Part shown: positions 19,801-26,800 of the stretch, piece by piece
Numbering within the stretch: position 1 is the stretch's first letter
How the letters are laid out: the number at the start of each line of letters is the position of its first letter
Program-made: the position numbers and the translations under genes
The notes under the pieces: generated by a model
Seen by the model: only the letters and a program-made list of their open reading frames with translations
The model's database searches: none
Told to the model about the DNA's origin: nothing
NCBI RefSeq assembly: GCF_001938565.1
Contig: NZ_MSYM01000001.1
Location: forward strand, 1 to 64,000
Length of the DNA: 64,000 bases
Direction: 5' to 3'
DNA from: Rhodoferax antarcticus ANT.BR
GTDB lineage: Bacteria > Pseudomonadota > Gammaproteobacteria > Burkholderiales > Burkholderiaceae_C

Positions 19801-19997
19801 TGGCAGCTGAAAAGGCCCGCCTGGGCAAGGAACTGACGCGCCTGGAAGGTGAAGTCGGCAAGGCCAGCAGCAAGCTCGCCAACGAGTCCTTTGTAGCGCG
19901 TGCACCTGCCGCCGTGATCGATCAGGAGCGCAAGCGTTTGGCAGATTTCGAGGCAACCATTGCCAAGCTCAAAGTGCAACTGGCCCGGCTGGGCTGA
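16830..19997 (+). CDS. valS: Valyl-tRNA synthetase
   Basis: The class I signatures are visible: HMGH at residues 71-74 (HIGH motif) and KMSKS at 626-630 in [14 protein letters not shown], with the tryptophan-rich IPAWY and LDTWYSSAL segments. At 1055 residues it is about 100 longer than typical ValS. Two insertions explain much of this: residues ~520-577, rich in Ala, Gly and Thr before [20 protein letters not shown], and ~746-761, where a CCCTCTCCC-type palindrome is read in frame. A C-terminal coiled coil is present ([20 protein letters not shown]). The gene is flanked by two copies of a REP-like element. Confidence 0.95.
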   Translation: MTDALQQPGLNSLSKSFEPAALEAHWGPEWEKRGYGVAGARGAGQPDAQAAARGDNFCIQLPPPNVTGTLHMGHAFNQTIMDSLTRYHRMKGFNTAWIPGTDHAGIATQIVVERQLQAAGISRHDMGPTPAEARKNFVSKVWEWKEKSGNTITTQMRRMGDSVDWSREYFTMDDKLSKTVTETFVRLYEQGLIYRGKRLVNWDPVLMSAVSDLEVESEEEDGSLWHILYPFADGPQLVNGELAPGLVVATTRPETLLGDVAAMVHPEDERYAHLIGKQVTLPLSGDTPAAWRNIPIIADDYVDKAFGTGVVKVTPAHDQNDYAVGQRHKLPMICVLTLDAKINSNAPSAYEGLDRFVARKKIVKDLQASELMVEIKKHKLMVPRCARTGQVIEPMLTDQWFVAMTKTSDSDPTGKSITQKAIDAVQSGDVKFVPENWVNTYNQWMNNIQDWCISRQLWWGHQIPAWYAEDGTVFVARNEDDARAQAQKAGYTGPLTRDEDVLDTWYSSALVPFSTMGWPETSTQTHAADQAGVRAELGAVSGAAHLSPVGTGADLSATNAQAGADISTTGLDDINLYLPSSVLVTGYDIIFFWVARMIMMTTHFTGQVPFKHVYIHGLVRDAQGHKMSKSEGNVLDPVDLIDGIGLPELLDKRAEGLRKPETAPQVRKNTEKEFPNGIPAFGADALRFTFASLASLGRSINFDAKRCEGYRNFCNKLWNASRFVLMNCEGQDCGLNAHTAAECAPQPSTQPSPAGRGSEATTYLNFSQADRWIVSLLQKAEADVAQGFADYRLDNVASTIYDFVWNEFCDWYLEIAKVQIQQGAAAQNREQGEAAQRATRRTLIRTLETILRLAHPVIPFVTEELWQVVAPLAGRAGASVAIAAYPLSQPERIDEAAMAHVAKLKTLVDACRNLRGEMNVSPATRLPLFVLASSSAKATFMTQAAPVLQALAKLNEVRVFDDEAAWAAAAQAAPVAVVGEARICLFMEIDVAAEKARLGKELTRLEGEVGKASSKLANESFVARAPAAVIDQERKRLADFEATIAKLKVQLARLG
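19066..19110 (+). repeat. Palindromic repeat read in frame inside valS
   Basis: CCCTCTCCCGCAGGCAGAGGG forms a stem and belongs to a common intergenic palindrome type. Here it is translated as [14 protein letters not shown] within the ValS region before the anticodon-binding domain. Confidence 0.55.
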
Positions 19998-20040
19998 CCC
20001 CCTCGGCGCGTTGATGGCGCCGTCCTCTTCTGTTCTCAAC

Positions 20041-20113
20041 TCATTCGTGTCTAAGCGCAAAGCCGAAGGCAGTGCTCTCGCACGACAAGGCGAGGCAACA
20101 CCGACACGGATGA
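20041..20113 (+). repeat. REP-like palindromic element downstream of valS (copy B)
   Basis: TCATTCGTGTC faces GACACGGATGA (one mismatch), with the same middle motifs as copy A (AAGCCGAAGGCAGTGCT, GCACGACAAGGCGAGGCAAC). It lies between the convergent valS and tusA genes and may end both transcripts. Confidence 0.7.
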
Positions 20114-20126
20114 TTAAGTCATGGCA

Positions 20127-20357
20127 TTAGCGGCGGCGTAGCATGTGGATGTAGATGCTGCCTGCCTCGGTCTGCTGATCCAGCAACTCATTGCCAGTCT
20201 GGCGGGCAAAGGCCTTGAAGTCGCGCAGCGAACCGGCGTCGGTGGCAATGACTTTTAGCGTTTGACCGCTTTCCATGCTGCTCAAGGCCCTTTTGGCATG
20301 AAGAATAGGCAGCGGGCAATTCAGGCCGCTGGTGTCGATTTCTTTGTCAATGTGCAT
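20127..20357 (-). CDS. tusA: TusA-like sulfur carrier protein
   Basis: A 76-residue protein with the TusA/SirA signature DTSGLNCPLPILHAK, in which Cys14 carries the persulfide; TusA-type proteins relay sulfur, for example to tRNA 2-thiouridine synthesis. A TTG-started frame opens at 20372, but the ATG at 20357 gives the normal N-terminus. It lies directly after cysM in the same direction (27 bp gap), so the two may be co-transcribed. Confidence 0.85.
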   Translation of the reverse strand: MHIDKEIDTSGLNCPLPILHAKRALSSMESGQTLKVIATDAGSLRDFKAFARQTGNELLDQQTEAGSIYIHMLRRR

Positions 20358-20384
20358 GGTTGATTCTTTCAAGTGGGGCCGATA

Positions 20385-21287
20385 TCACGCCGGAAAAACG
20401 CCGGTGGACAGGTAGCGGTCACCCCGATCACAAACGATAAAGACAATTGTCGCGTCACGCACGGCCTTAGCAAGCTCTTGAGCCACCCAGCAGGCGCCTG
20501 CGGCAGAGATGCCGGCAAAAATACCTTCCTCACATGCCAGCCTGCGGCACATCGCCTCGGCATCTTCCTGGCTCACATACACCAACTCATCCACGTGGGT
20601 CGGGTCGTAAATCTTCGGCAGATACGCCTGCGGCCACTTGCGAATACCGGGAATGCGCGAACCCTCATGCGGTTGCACCCCAATGATCTGGATCGCCGGA
20701 TTCTTCTTCTTGAGGTACTGCGACACCCCAGTGATGGTGCCGGTAGTGCCCATAGCGCTGACAAAGTGGGTGATCTTGCCTTTGGTACCGGCCCAGATTT
20801 CGGGGCCGGTAGTCTCGACGTGGACACGCGTGTTGTCCTGGTTGGAAAACTGGTCCAGCACATGGCCTTTGCCTTCGCGCGCCATCTGATCGGCCAGATC
20901 ACGGGAATACTCCATGCCGCCGCTTTTGGGCGTCAGGATCAACTCGGCACCAAACGCCTTCATGGTTTGCGCGCGCTCTATCGACAGGTCTTCGGGCATG
21001 ATCAAAATCATGCGGTAGCCCTTGACCGCCGCCACCATGGCCAGCGCAATGCCGGTGTTGCCCGAGGTGGCCTCAATCAGCGTGTCACCCGGCCTGATCT
21101 CGCCGCGCTCCTGCGCACGCGCAATCATCGAGACCGCGGCCCGGTCCTTCACCGAGCCCGCGGGGTTATTGCCCTCGAGTTTGCCCAGCAGCACATTGCG
21201 ATGCGCCACACCGGGCTGCGTGCCAATGCGCTGCAAACGCACCAGCGGCGTCTTGCCAATCAAATCTTCAATCGTGGGGTATTTCAT
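20385..21287 (-). CDS. cysM: Cysteine synthase B
   Basis: A 300-residue PLP enzyme of the O-acetylserine sulfhydrylase family with the PLP lysine in NPAGSVKDRA (Lys47) and the phosphate loop TSGNTGIALA. The sequence and length match CysM rather than CysK; CysM can also use thiosulfate. The frame extends upstream to 21437, but that part is antisense to tRNA-Leu, and the ATG at 21285-21287 gives the family start MKYPTIEDLIGKTPLVRL. Confidence 0.93.
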   Translation of the reverse strand: MKYPTIEDLIGKTPLVRLQRIGTQPGVAHRNVLLGKLEGNNPAGSVKDRAAVSMIARAQERGEIRPGDTLIEATSGNTGIALAMVAAVKGYRMILIMPEDLSIERAQTMKAFGAELILTPKSGGMEYSRDLADQMAREGKGHVLDQFSNQDNTRVHVETTGPEIWAGTKGKITHFVSAMGTTGTITGVSQYLKKKNPAIQIIGVQPHEGSRIPGIRKWPQAYLPKIYDPTHVDELVYVSQEDAEAMCRRLACEEGIFAGISAAGACWVAQELAKAVRDATIVFIVCDRGDRYLSTGVFPA

Positions 21288-21324
21288 AGTTCGCACTGTG
21301 CCATAATTTGCGCTCTCTCCCGTT

Positions 21325-21409
21325 GCCCGGGTGGTGAAATTGGTAGACGCAGGGGACTCAAAATCCCCCTCCGAAAGGAGTGCCGGTTCGATTCCGGCCC
21401 CGGGCACCA
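21325..21409 (+). tRNA. tRNA-Leu (anticodon CAA), attachment gene of the island
   Basis: The acceptor stem GCCCGGG pairs with CCCGGGC at 21399-21405, the anticodon loop is CTCAAAA (anticodon CAA), a class II variable arm is present and CCA is encoded (21407-21409). It is divergent from cysM. Its 3' part is repeated at 40406-40466, marking it as the integration target. Confidence 0.95.
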
Positions 21410-21411
21410 GC
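21351..21411 (+). repeat. attL, 61-bp direct repeat in the 3' half of tRNA-Leu
   Basis: Identical to 40406-40466. It runs from the anticodon stem through the CCA end plus two bases, the usual region used by tyrosine integrases. The bases before and after differ between the copies. Confidence 0.92.
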
Positions 21412-21425
21412 ATAAACATTGAAAA

Positions 21426-21458
21426 GCTCACTATCAAAACGGTAGTGGGCTTTTTTCT
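21426..21458 (+). terminator. Terminator of tRNA-Leu, left (element-borne) copy
   Basis: GCTCACTA faces TAGTGGGC followed by six Ts. A similar but not identical terminator follows attR at 40480-40512, so the element appears to restore both the tRNA 3' end and its terminator. Confidence 0.7.
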
Positions 21459-21467
21459 TATCTGAGC

Positions 21468-21488
21468 TTTACAGACTATTTACAGACT
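21468..21488 (+). repeat. Arm-type Int sites, left arm (2 copies)
   Basis: TTTACAGACT at 21468-21477 and again at 21479-21488, 11 bp apart, one helical turn. The same sequence occurs four times near the right end, so it is probably the arm-binding site of the element's integrase. Confidence 0.65.
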
Positions 21489-21895
21489 GTGGAGCACTGT
21501 TTTGCACCTTGCCGCCAAAGCCTTCAGATGGTCACGATTGCGGCCGTCAAGGTTAAATCGTAGGGTGGCGCAGCCACCCTACGCGTTGAAGCCGCTTGTT
21601 TGCCAACAGGTAGGGTCCCAGACACCATCAGCGCGACCCTGCCCCCTAGCGCGGTTCTGAGGGAGCCCCTTGGGGGCGGACGGGCAGACCGCGCTGCCGA
21701 TGCCGCGTAGCAGGCAAGGCCCAGGGGTGGGCGGGGCACACACCAGAGACATGGTCGCAGGCCACCAAACAGAACGATGCGCGCAGCGCCATGCTGATGC
21801 CCAGGTGCCAGCACACCACCAGGGCGGCTGACGGCGGCGCGTAGGGCACGCAGTGACCGGGGAGCGCCGACGGCGGGCGACCGCTCTCCAGTGGA

Positions 21896-22018
21896 AGAAT
21901 TTGACATAACGCTTGCTGCCTACACCCGCAGGGCGCGCCAGCGGTGAGTGCCACCAAACGGAGCTTTAGCGCAGTGACTGGCGCACACTGGAGGCAGTGC
22001 GGCGTTATGTCATTTTCT
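21896..22018. repeat. Palindromic element of ~123 bp, MITE-like or attC-like
   Basis: The ends AGAATTTGACATAACGC (21896-21912) and GCGTTATGTCATTTTCT (22002-22018) are inverted repeats with two mismatches and a perfect 10-bp core. Inside, CTGCCT faces AGGCAG after an unpaired spacer, and GCGCCAG faces CTGGCGC. On the minus strand the right end reads CAGCAAGCGTTATGTC, close to the R' end of integron attC sites, but the core base pattern is not canonical. Confidence 0.5.
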
Positions 22019-22052
22019 GGAACGGGGGTGTACCCCAGGCGGTGGAACTTGC

Positions 22053-22316
22053 GTGCCAGCCACGATGCGCAGCGAGCCGAGGCCAACACCCAGCGCCACA
22101 GCGCTCTGACTGACACTTGCGAAGCACATGCTTTGACTCTGGTGTAACTCTGCAATGGCTGTACCCAGCCTTTGCAGCTGACTGGCGCCACCGGCTCCAC
22201 TAACTGGCGTAAGTGACGATGTGCCTCTGTGACAAAGCGAAGCAACTCACGGGGGCACATGGTCACGCTACTGGCTATGGGGTGCCAGCACGATGCGCAA
22301 GCGAGCCGTAGCCAAC
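22053..22316 (+). repeat. 35-bp direct repeat pair in the hairpin region
   Basis: Copies at 22053-22087 and 22282-22316 share all but about three positions, starting GTGCCAG and ending GCCAAC. They sit at equivalent places before hairpin modules. Confidence 0.65.
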
Positions 22317-22320
22317 GGAC
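22150..22320 (+). repeat. Hairpin module 1
   Basis: A 28-nt hairpin at 22150-22177 (6-bp stem, 1-nt mismatch, 5-bp stem, 4-nt loop TACC) is followed by CTGACTGGCGCCAC and a long stem GTGACGATGTGCC (22213-22225) facing its near-complement at 22254-22266 around a conserved loop containing GCGAAGC. Confidence 0.6.
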
Positions 22321-22487
22321 TTGGCAGGGTGGTACTCCACCTTGCCAACTGATTGATGCCACGGTGCAACGATCTGGCGTTAGCGGTGATGCTGGTCATG
22401 CCGCTCTGTACGCGAAGCGCCTTCTGCGGGCGGCGTGGCCGGCATGACCGCGCTGCTGGCCGAAGCCACGCGAAGCCTCGTGCTGCC
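22321..22487 (+). repeat. Hairpin module 2
   Basis: A 28-nt hairpin at 22321-22348 with the same 6-1-5-4-5-1-6 layout but different stem bases (TTGGCA/TGCCAA, GGTGG/CCACC, loop TACT), then CTGATTGATGCCACGG and a perfect 10-bp stem GGTCATGCCG (22394-22403) facing CGGCATGACC (22440-22449). Confidence 0.6.
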
Positions 22488-22660
22488 TTGCAGGAGCGGT
22501 ACTCCGCTGCTGCAACTGACTGAGGCCACGGTGCCACGCACGCTGAAAGCCATGATGTTGGCTGGCAGGCCCCTGGAGCGCAGCGACGTGTTTGTGGGCC
22601 TGACAGACGACATGATGGCGCTGGTGGAGCTGGCAGTACTGTCTCCGTGCCGCTGGTGCT
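22488..22660 (+). repeat. Hairpin module 3
   Basis: A 28-nt hairpin at 22488-22515 (TTGCAG/CTGCAA, AGCGG/CCGCT, loop TACT), then CTGACTGAGGCCACGG and a stem CAGGCCC (22566-22572) facing GGGCCTG (22596-22602). Layout equals modules 1 and 2 while stems differ. Confidence 0.6.
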
Positions 22661-22669
22661 GCGATGCCC

Positions 22670-23338
22670 CTAAAACAGTCCTCTGGCAGGCTCCGGGCTG
22701 CTGGCGGTCAACTGATCGGCCGGAAAGTGCTTCAAAAAGTGTCGCGCCTGAACCGAGTCCGCTTTCAACCAGTCGTCATAACGGTCATCCGGCATGATCA
22801 CCACCATGCGCTTCTCATCCGTGGGCTTGTGCATCAGGCGCATCAGCGGGTGCGTATCGGCGTTGATCGTCAGCATCGTGTAGCTGAACAGCAGTTCGCC
22901 ATTGGGTAGCTTCCACGACGACCACAGTCCGGCGATACCCATCGGTGCGCCATCAGCACGGGCGATGCGCGTCGGTATCGCCTTGCCGCTGCGCCAGTCG
23001 GGCTCGAAGATCGCATCGGCCGGAATGATGCAGTGTTGCGGCTTCAGCCAGGCTTCGCGAAAGCTGTGTTTGCTGACCACAGTCTCGCTTCGGGCGTTGT
23101 AGTTGTAGCGCGTTGCCCGGATGTCGGCTGACCATGGTGGTATCAAGCCAAACAGGCCGGGCAGCGCTTCTCGCTCTGGCACGGCTGTATCGCCCACGTC
23201 AGCCTGGGGGTAGCTGCGCATGAACGTCCCTCCATACCCCGGCCACATGTCGTGCTTACCCAGATCGGCAGGCGGCTCCACGCCGAAGTGTCGGCGGTAG
23301 CGTTCACGCTCCTTGATGCCTTGATAGTGACTGCACAT
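22670..23338 (-). CDS. SRAP/YedK-HMCES family abasic-site protein
   Basis: SRAP proteins crosslink to abasic sites in single-stranded DNA through the amino-terminal cysteine at position 2. The ATG at 23336-23338 gives MCSHYQG, placing Cys2 exactly; the longer frame from 23419 would bury it. The other family residues are present: YNYNARSET (Asn81, Glu85), IFEPDW (Glu112) and TINADTHPLMRLMH (His163). The length is 222 residues. It lies in the element's cargo, and its gene ends about 10 bp before the hairpin-module region on the same strand, so read-through would transcribe that region. Confidence 0.9.
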   Translation of the reverse strand: MCSHYQGIKERERYRRHFGVEPPADLGKHDMWPGYGGTFMRSYPQADVGDTAVPEREALPGLFGLIPPWSADIRATRYNYNARSETVVSKHSFREAWLKPQHCIIPADAIFEPDWRSGKAIPTRIARADGAPMGIAGLWSSWKLPNGELLFSYTMLTINADTHPLMRLMHKPTDEKRMVVIMPDDRYDDWLKADSVQARHFLKHFPADQLTASSPEPARGLF

Positions 23339-23816
23339 GGGCAGCATCGTATCAATCAACGTCACGCTGGCCTCGCTTGGGGGCATGGGCTGTGCACGTT
23401 GGTGTGTGTGTGTGTGCATGGCGCTGTGCCTGGCAGCGGTGGCGCTCCCTGGTCGCCTGGCGCGCGTGGTTGATCAAGTCATTTTTATTTGATCGTGACC
23501 GCTGGCCTCTACGCGTGACGTTAGGGTCCCCTCCCGGGCCAGAAGCAATTCAATAAGGGTCATACCCGGTCTTTGTCAGATACCCCTATATTGGTGCCAC
23601 GCAGCCGTGTCTAAATGGTTTCACCGAAAAAGCCTGAGGTGCCCACAGACGAAAAAACAATCGCCTCTGCAAAAGATAATCCGGATGCGGTGGGCCTTTT
23701 ATCTGGACGATTCATAAATTTTTCTAGACCAAAAAAATTCTAAAAATTCGCCCACTTACCGATTGACCACCTTACACCGGCTGTACCATAGACGATCGAA
23801 TGGGAGGAGCTGAGCA
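23339..23816. other. Intergenic region between SRAP and the nuclease-like gene
   Basis: About 480 bp between divergent genes. It holds a short GT run (23404-23418), an AT-rich tract near 23700-23760 that could contain promoters, and no convincing gene or repeat. Confidence 0.4.
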
Positions 23817-25328
23817 ATGGCTGATCAAACAGCAAAGCAGGGCAGCAATGCCACCAACACACTCAAACGCGGCGCTGAATCCGCGGCCAACGGCATCTAT
23901 CAAGTCACCAGCTTTGTCGCCCGCAACGATGGCCGCGTCGCTGACGGTGCTCAAGCCTTCACCCGCGTGGTCGGCTCCGGCCTGGACAAGGCCGGCGATG
24001 GCCTGTCGGTTGCCGGAAAACGTGCCAGCATGGCCTTGCACGGCAACGCCAGCCGCGCCGGTGACGCAGTGCGCAATGCCATCGTGGGCACCGGCCCGGT
24101 GAACGGTTGGCGCAGGGCTGCGGGCGGCCTGGGTTGGATTGCTGCCAAGGCGCTGACCCATACCGCCGGACTGGCGGCTGATACGGTCAACGTCGTGGGC
24201 AAGGCCAGCACACTCGCTGGGCGAATCACCGAAAGGTCGGCTCCAGCCTTGGGTGGTGCGGTCGGCGGCGTGGTTCGTGGCGCTGCAGAAATGGCCTCGA
24301 ATGCGGTGGATGCAGCGGCCCTGTCTGGCACCCGTATCGAGGCCATGCGGGTGCAATTACGCGAACTGGGGCAGGTGGAGCTAAAGCGCTCGGAAAGCCG
24401 CCTGGCGGCTGTTAAATCAGCTCAGAAGCGCAGGCGCAAGGACGAGTTACTGGACCTGTTGGTGGTGGGAGGGGTGACCCTGGCACAGGTGCTGCGCGAC
24501 CCGGGCAGCGTGCCCGCTGAAGTTCAACAAGCCTTTGTCCTGGCCTACCCAGGGTTGGCCCAAAACGAGTCGTTTTCGGATGCGGTCGAACGCATGTCGA
24601 GCGACGGGCTGGTGGGCCTGGTGTCCGGGGTCAAGGGCAAGCTGTTCGAGTTGGAACTGGTGGACCACCTCAACAGTGGCGGCCTGCCTGACGGGTTCAC
24701 TGCAAGCATGGCTTCTTCTGCTACTCAGCCAGGATGGGACATTCAAATTAGAGACGCCCAAGGTGAAATAAGCGAGTTGCTGCAGGCTAAAGCTACCGAG
24801 TCGGCGCAGTACGTCCAGGAAGCATTGAATCGCTACCCCGACATCGACGTGACCACCACCACCGAGGTACATGCCCAGCTGCTGGCGATGGGGCTGGCGC
24901 AGGATGTGCATAACAGCGGTATCAGTGAAACGGTGTTGCAGGCCAAGGTGGAAGCCGCTTCACAGGCGGGCGGGGCTTTTGATGCGAGTAACCTGGTGCC
25001 ATCATCGTTGGGGCTGGCTGTCATTGCCCTGTCGGTGTTTATGAACAAAGGCGACACGACGCTGCGGGAAAAAGGTGCGGCCTTCGGCTCGCGTTCAGCC
25101 AAGGCGGGTGGCTCTAGCGCTGTCGGCAAGCTGGCGATGGTGGCGACACAGACCTGGTGGTTGGGGCTGATTGCCGGTGTCGGGTCGAGCTGGCTGGCCA
25201 GTCATGGGCAGGGCAAGCGGGAGCAGTATGAGGCGCTGCGGGGGGCTTTGGCGGTTATGAAGACTCGGGAGAAGTTGGTCTACAACGATAAGTCGCTTAT
25301 TGCCGCATCCCTGCGTCTTCAAAAATAA
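23817..25328 (+). CDS. Ala/Gly-rich protein with PD-(D/E)XK-nuclease-like core and membrane segments (function unknown)
   Basis: This 503-residue protein is not recognised as a known family. Residues 1-175 are low-complexity Ala/Gly-rich amphipathic repeats; 180-210 form a basic helix (KRRRKDE); 270-350 contain GKLFELELVDHLN, then GWDIQIRDAQ and ELLQAKATESA, which fits an E...D...QxK nuclease core (Glu278/280, Asp308, Gln323, Lys325). Two hydrophobic stretches follow (about 397-410 and 443-460). A GGAGG site precedes the ATG. It is on the plus strand, opposite to most of the element, and is followed 81 bp later by the ankyrin gene. A membrane-linked nuclease effector is a hypothesis. Confidence 0.6.
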   Translation: MADQTAKQGSNATNTLKRGAESAANGIYQVTSFVARNDGRVADGAQAFTRVVGSGLDKAGDGLSVAGKRASMALHGNASRAGDAVRNAIVGTGPVNGWRRAAGGLGWIAAKALTHTAGLAADTVNVVGKASTLAGRITERSAPALGGAVGGVVRGAAEMASNAVDAAALSGTRIEAMRVQLRELGQVELKRSESRLAAVKSAQKRRRKDELLDLLVVGGVTLAQVLRDPGSVPAEVQQAFVLAYPGLAQNESFSDAVERMSSDGLVGLVSGVKGKLFELELVDHLNSGGLPDGFTASMASSATQPGWDIQIRDAQGEISELLQAKATESAQYVQEALNRYPDIDVTTTTEVHAQLLAMGLAQDVHNSGISETVLQAKVEAASQAGGAFDASNLVPSSLGLAVIALSVFMNKGDTTLREKGAAFGSRSAKAGGSSAVGKLAMVATQTWWLGLIAGVGSSWLASHGQGKREQYEALRGALAVMKTREKLVYNDKSLIAASLRLQK

Positions 25329-25409
25329 TGATGCATTGCAGCGATCTGAAGTTGTTTTTTGCAGACACCGATTTAAGTGGTTAACGCTTTCGAAAGGTTC
25401 GGAGAACTA

Positions 25410-26606
25410 ATGTGTGAAGATGACGTGCTAGCCATGCTGCATGAAGCGTGCAGAAAATCGTCAATTGAGGATGTGCGTCTTGCGTTAAGCCAAGGTGTCA
25501 ATGTCAATGCGTGTATCACTGGCAGCGCTGGTACGGTCCTAGACTACGCGGTCTATGTGGGGGACGTAGATATTTGCAGGCTTCTCATTGAACATGGTGC
25601 CGATGTCAACAGTGGAACACCGCTTATAACGGCTGCGCATCAAGGTCACGAATCAGTATGCGAATTGTTGATCGCAAAAGGTGCAGACCCCAACCGATAT
25701 GCACACGATGGATGTCTGGCATTGACACAGGCTGCGTGGAGGGGTTACGCAAAAATTTGCGCCTTACTCATCAGTGGCGGAGCTGATACCAATCAAATAG
25801 ATAAATTTGTAGGCTCGTTTCCACTTTTGAATGCAACTTACGAGCAAAGTGATGACGGCGAAGGCTCCTTTGAAACCTGCACCGTCTTATTGAATGCTGG
25901 GGCAAATATCGATCAGGCTGATAGCTCAGGGTTAACAACGTTAATGGATGTTGCCAAGAGGGGCAATATAGAAACGTGCTGCCTACTTCTTACCCGTGGC
26001 GCAGGAATTGATTTACTGAATTCTGCGGGTGAGACAGCGATTGACTTGGCCATGTCTGCGAGGCATCCCGAAACCGCAATGCTACTTAGTGTGTGTAAAC
26101 AGGGTGATCAAAAAGGGCGGATAAGGGAACTGGCGATTCTAGACTGCGCCAAATTGATAACCTCCCTTCCAGAGCGATTCGACGATTATTTCCAAAAAGC
26201 AAGTGCCGCGCGATTGCCTGTCGAATCCCGTGATCGTCAAGCCGCCAACGGATTGACGCTTGAAAACACTGAAACTGGAGATCAGAGCAGAGCGGATAGT
26301 GCTTTCGAGCACGGCGATGACAAGGACCTCGAAGAGTTTGATCGCTGCATTGCGAATAGTCCACACCAACGATGGGACGGAATCGTGCGCCCTAGTTCCA
26401 CGCGTTTTCGTCACTGGTTCTCGGACTTCACTGAAGCCCAGCAGTTGGCACGGTGGTTGGCAGTTAGCTCGGGCCAAGAAATCCCTCTCTGCCTTCATCA
26501 GGGCGAATGGCGTTTTAGCGAAAAGGCACTAGAAATCCTCGACGCAATGGACGAGTTTGCTGCACATTGTTCAGACGATTCAGACGCACATCAGCAACAT
26601 TGGTAG
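25410..26606 (+). CDS. Ankyrin-repeat protein
   Basis: The 398-residue protein carries about six ankyrin repeats in its first 240 residues (for example DVDICRLLIEHGADVNSGTP and SVCELLIAKGADPNRY), then a less structured acidic region and a C-terminal part (RFRHWFSDFTEAQQLARWLA) without a known match. A GTG opens the frame at 25377, but the ATG at 25410 has GGAG with 5-nt spacing. The gene is clearly poorer in GC than its surroundings, suggesting recent acquisition. Ankyrin proteins usually bind partners, here perhaps the product of the preceding gene; this is inference. Confidence 0.8.
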   Translation: MCEDDVLAMLHEACRKSSIEDVRLALSQGVNVNACITGSAGTVLDYAVYVGDVDICRLLIEHGADVNSGTPLITAAHQGHESVCELLIAKGADPNRYAHDGCLALTQAAWRGYAKICALLISGGADTNQIDKFVGSFPLLNATYEQSDDGEGSFETCTVLLNAGANIDQADSSGLTTLMDVAKRGNIETCCLLLTRGAGIDLLNSAGETAIDLAMSARHPETAMLLSVCKQGDQKGRIRELAILDCAKLITSLPERFDDYFQKASAARLPVESRDRQAANGLTLENTETGDQSRADSAFEHGDDKDLEEFDRCIANSPHQRWDGIVRPSSTRFRHWFSDFTEAQQLARWLAVSSGQEIPLCLHQGEWRFSEKALEILDAMDEFAAHCSDDSDAHQQHW

Positions 26607-26708
26607 GTTAATCGCGGGTGAGGCGGTCGCATCCAGAACAAGTCAATTTTGTTCAAAAGTGGAATTGAGATAGTTGGACTTACCACGCCCCCAACTCGCC
26701 GCCAACGC

Positions 26709-26798
26709 CTAAGCCTGAAGCAACACCACCGCCGCATCCTGCAAATCAGGTGGGTATTTGTATTTGCGCAGAACCCCATTGAACTTCGTGTGCGCCAT
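26709..26798 (-). CDS. 29-residue ORF after hsdR, resembling an HsdR C-terminal tail
   Basis: An ATG only 2 nt after the hsdR stop opens MAHTKFNGVLRKYKYPPDLQ and nine more residues before TAG at 26709-26711. The pattern LRKYKYPPDLQDAA resembles the extreme C-terminus of some type I restriction R subunits. It is either a detached, translationally coupled tail or chance; it is in a different frame from hsdR. Confidence 0.4.
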   Translation of the reverse strand: MAHTKFNGVLRKYKYPPDLQDAAVVLLQA

Positions 26799-26800
26799 GG

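Larger units (their letters stand above)
21545..22660. other. Non-coding hairpin-module region of the element (function unknown)
   Basis: About 1.1 kb with no credible gene on either strand but dense secondary structure: the palindrome TAGGGTGGCGCAGCCACCCTA near 21561-21581, a nested palindrome near 21636-21697, a palindromic element of about 123 bp (21896-22018), a 35-bp direct repeat, and three modules of about 170 bp that each start with a 28-nt hairpin. The long frames seen here are rich in Cys, Trp and Arg and look like shadows. Possible roles are a structured RNA, a replication origin, a packaging site or recombination sites; none is shown. Confidence 0.6.

Noticed and set aside
21646..22362. 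Long minus-strand reading frame (238 codons) in the hairpin region
   Set aside because: Composition is rich in Cys, Trp, Arg and Pro without any domain, it runs through the palindromes, and other frames here are equally open. It looks like a shadow of high-GC structured DNA.
21896..22660. Integron cassette array (attC sites without integrase)
   Set aside because: Only one site has attC-like ends, its core bases are not canonical, and no cassette genes lie between the hairpins; kept as a weak alternative only.
23400..23420. GT microsatellite as a phase-variation tract of SRAP
   Set aside because: It lies upstream of the ATG that supplies Cys2, so slippage would not alter the protein.
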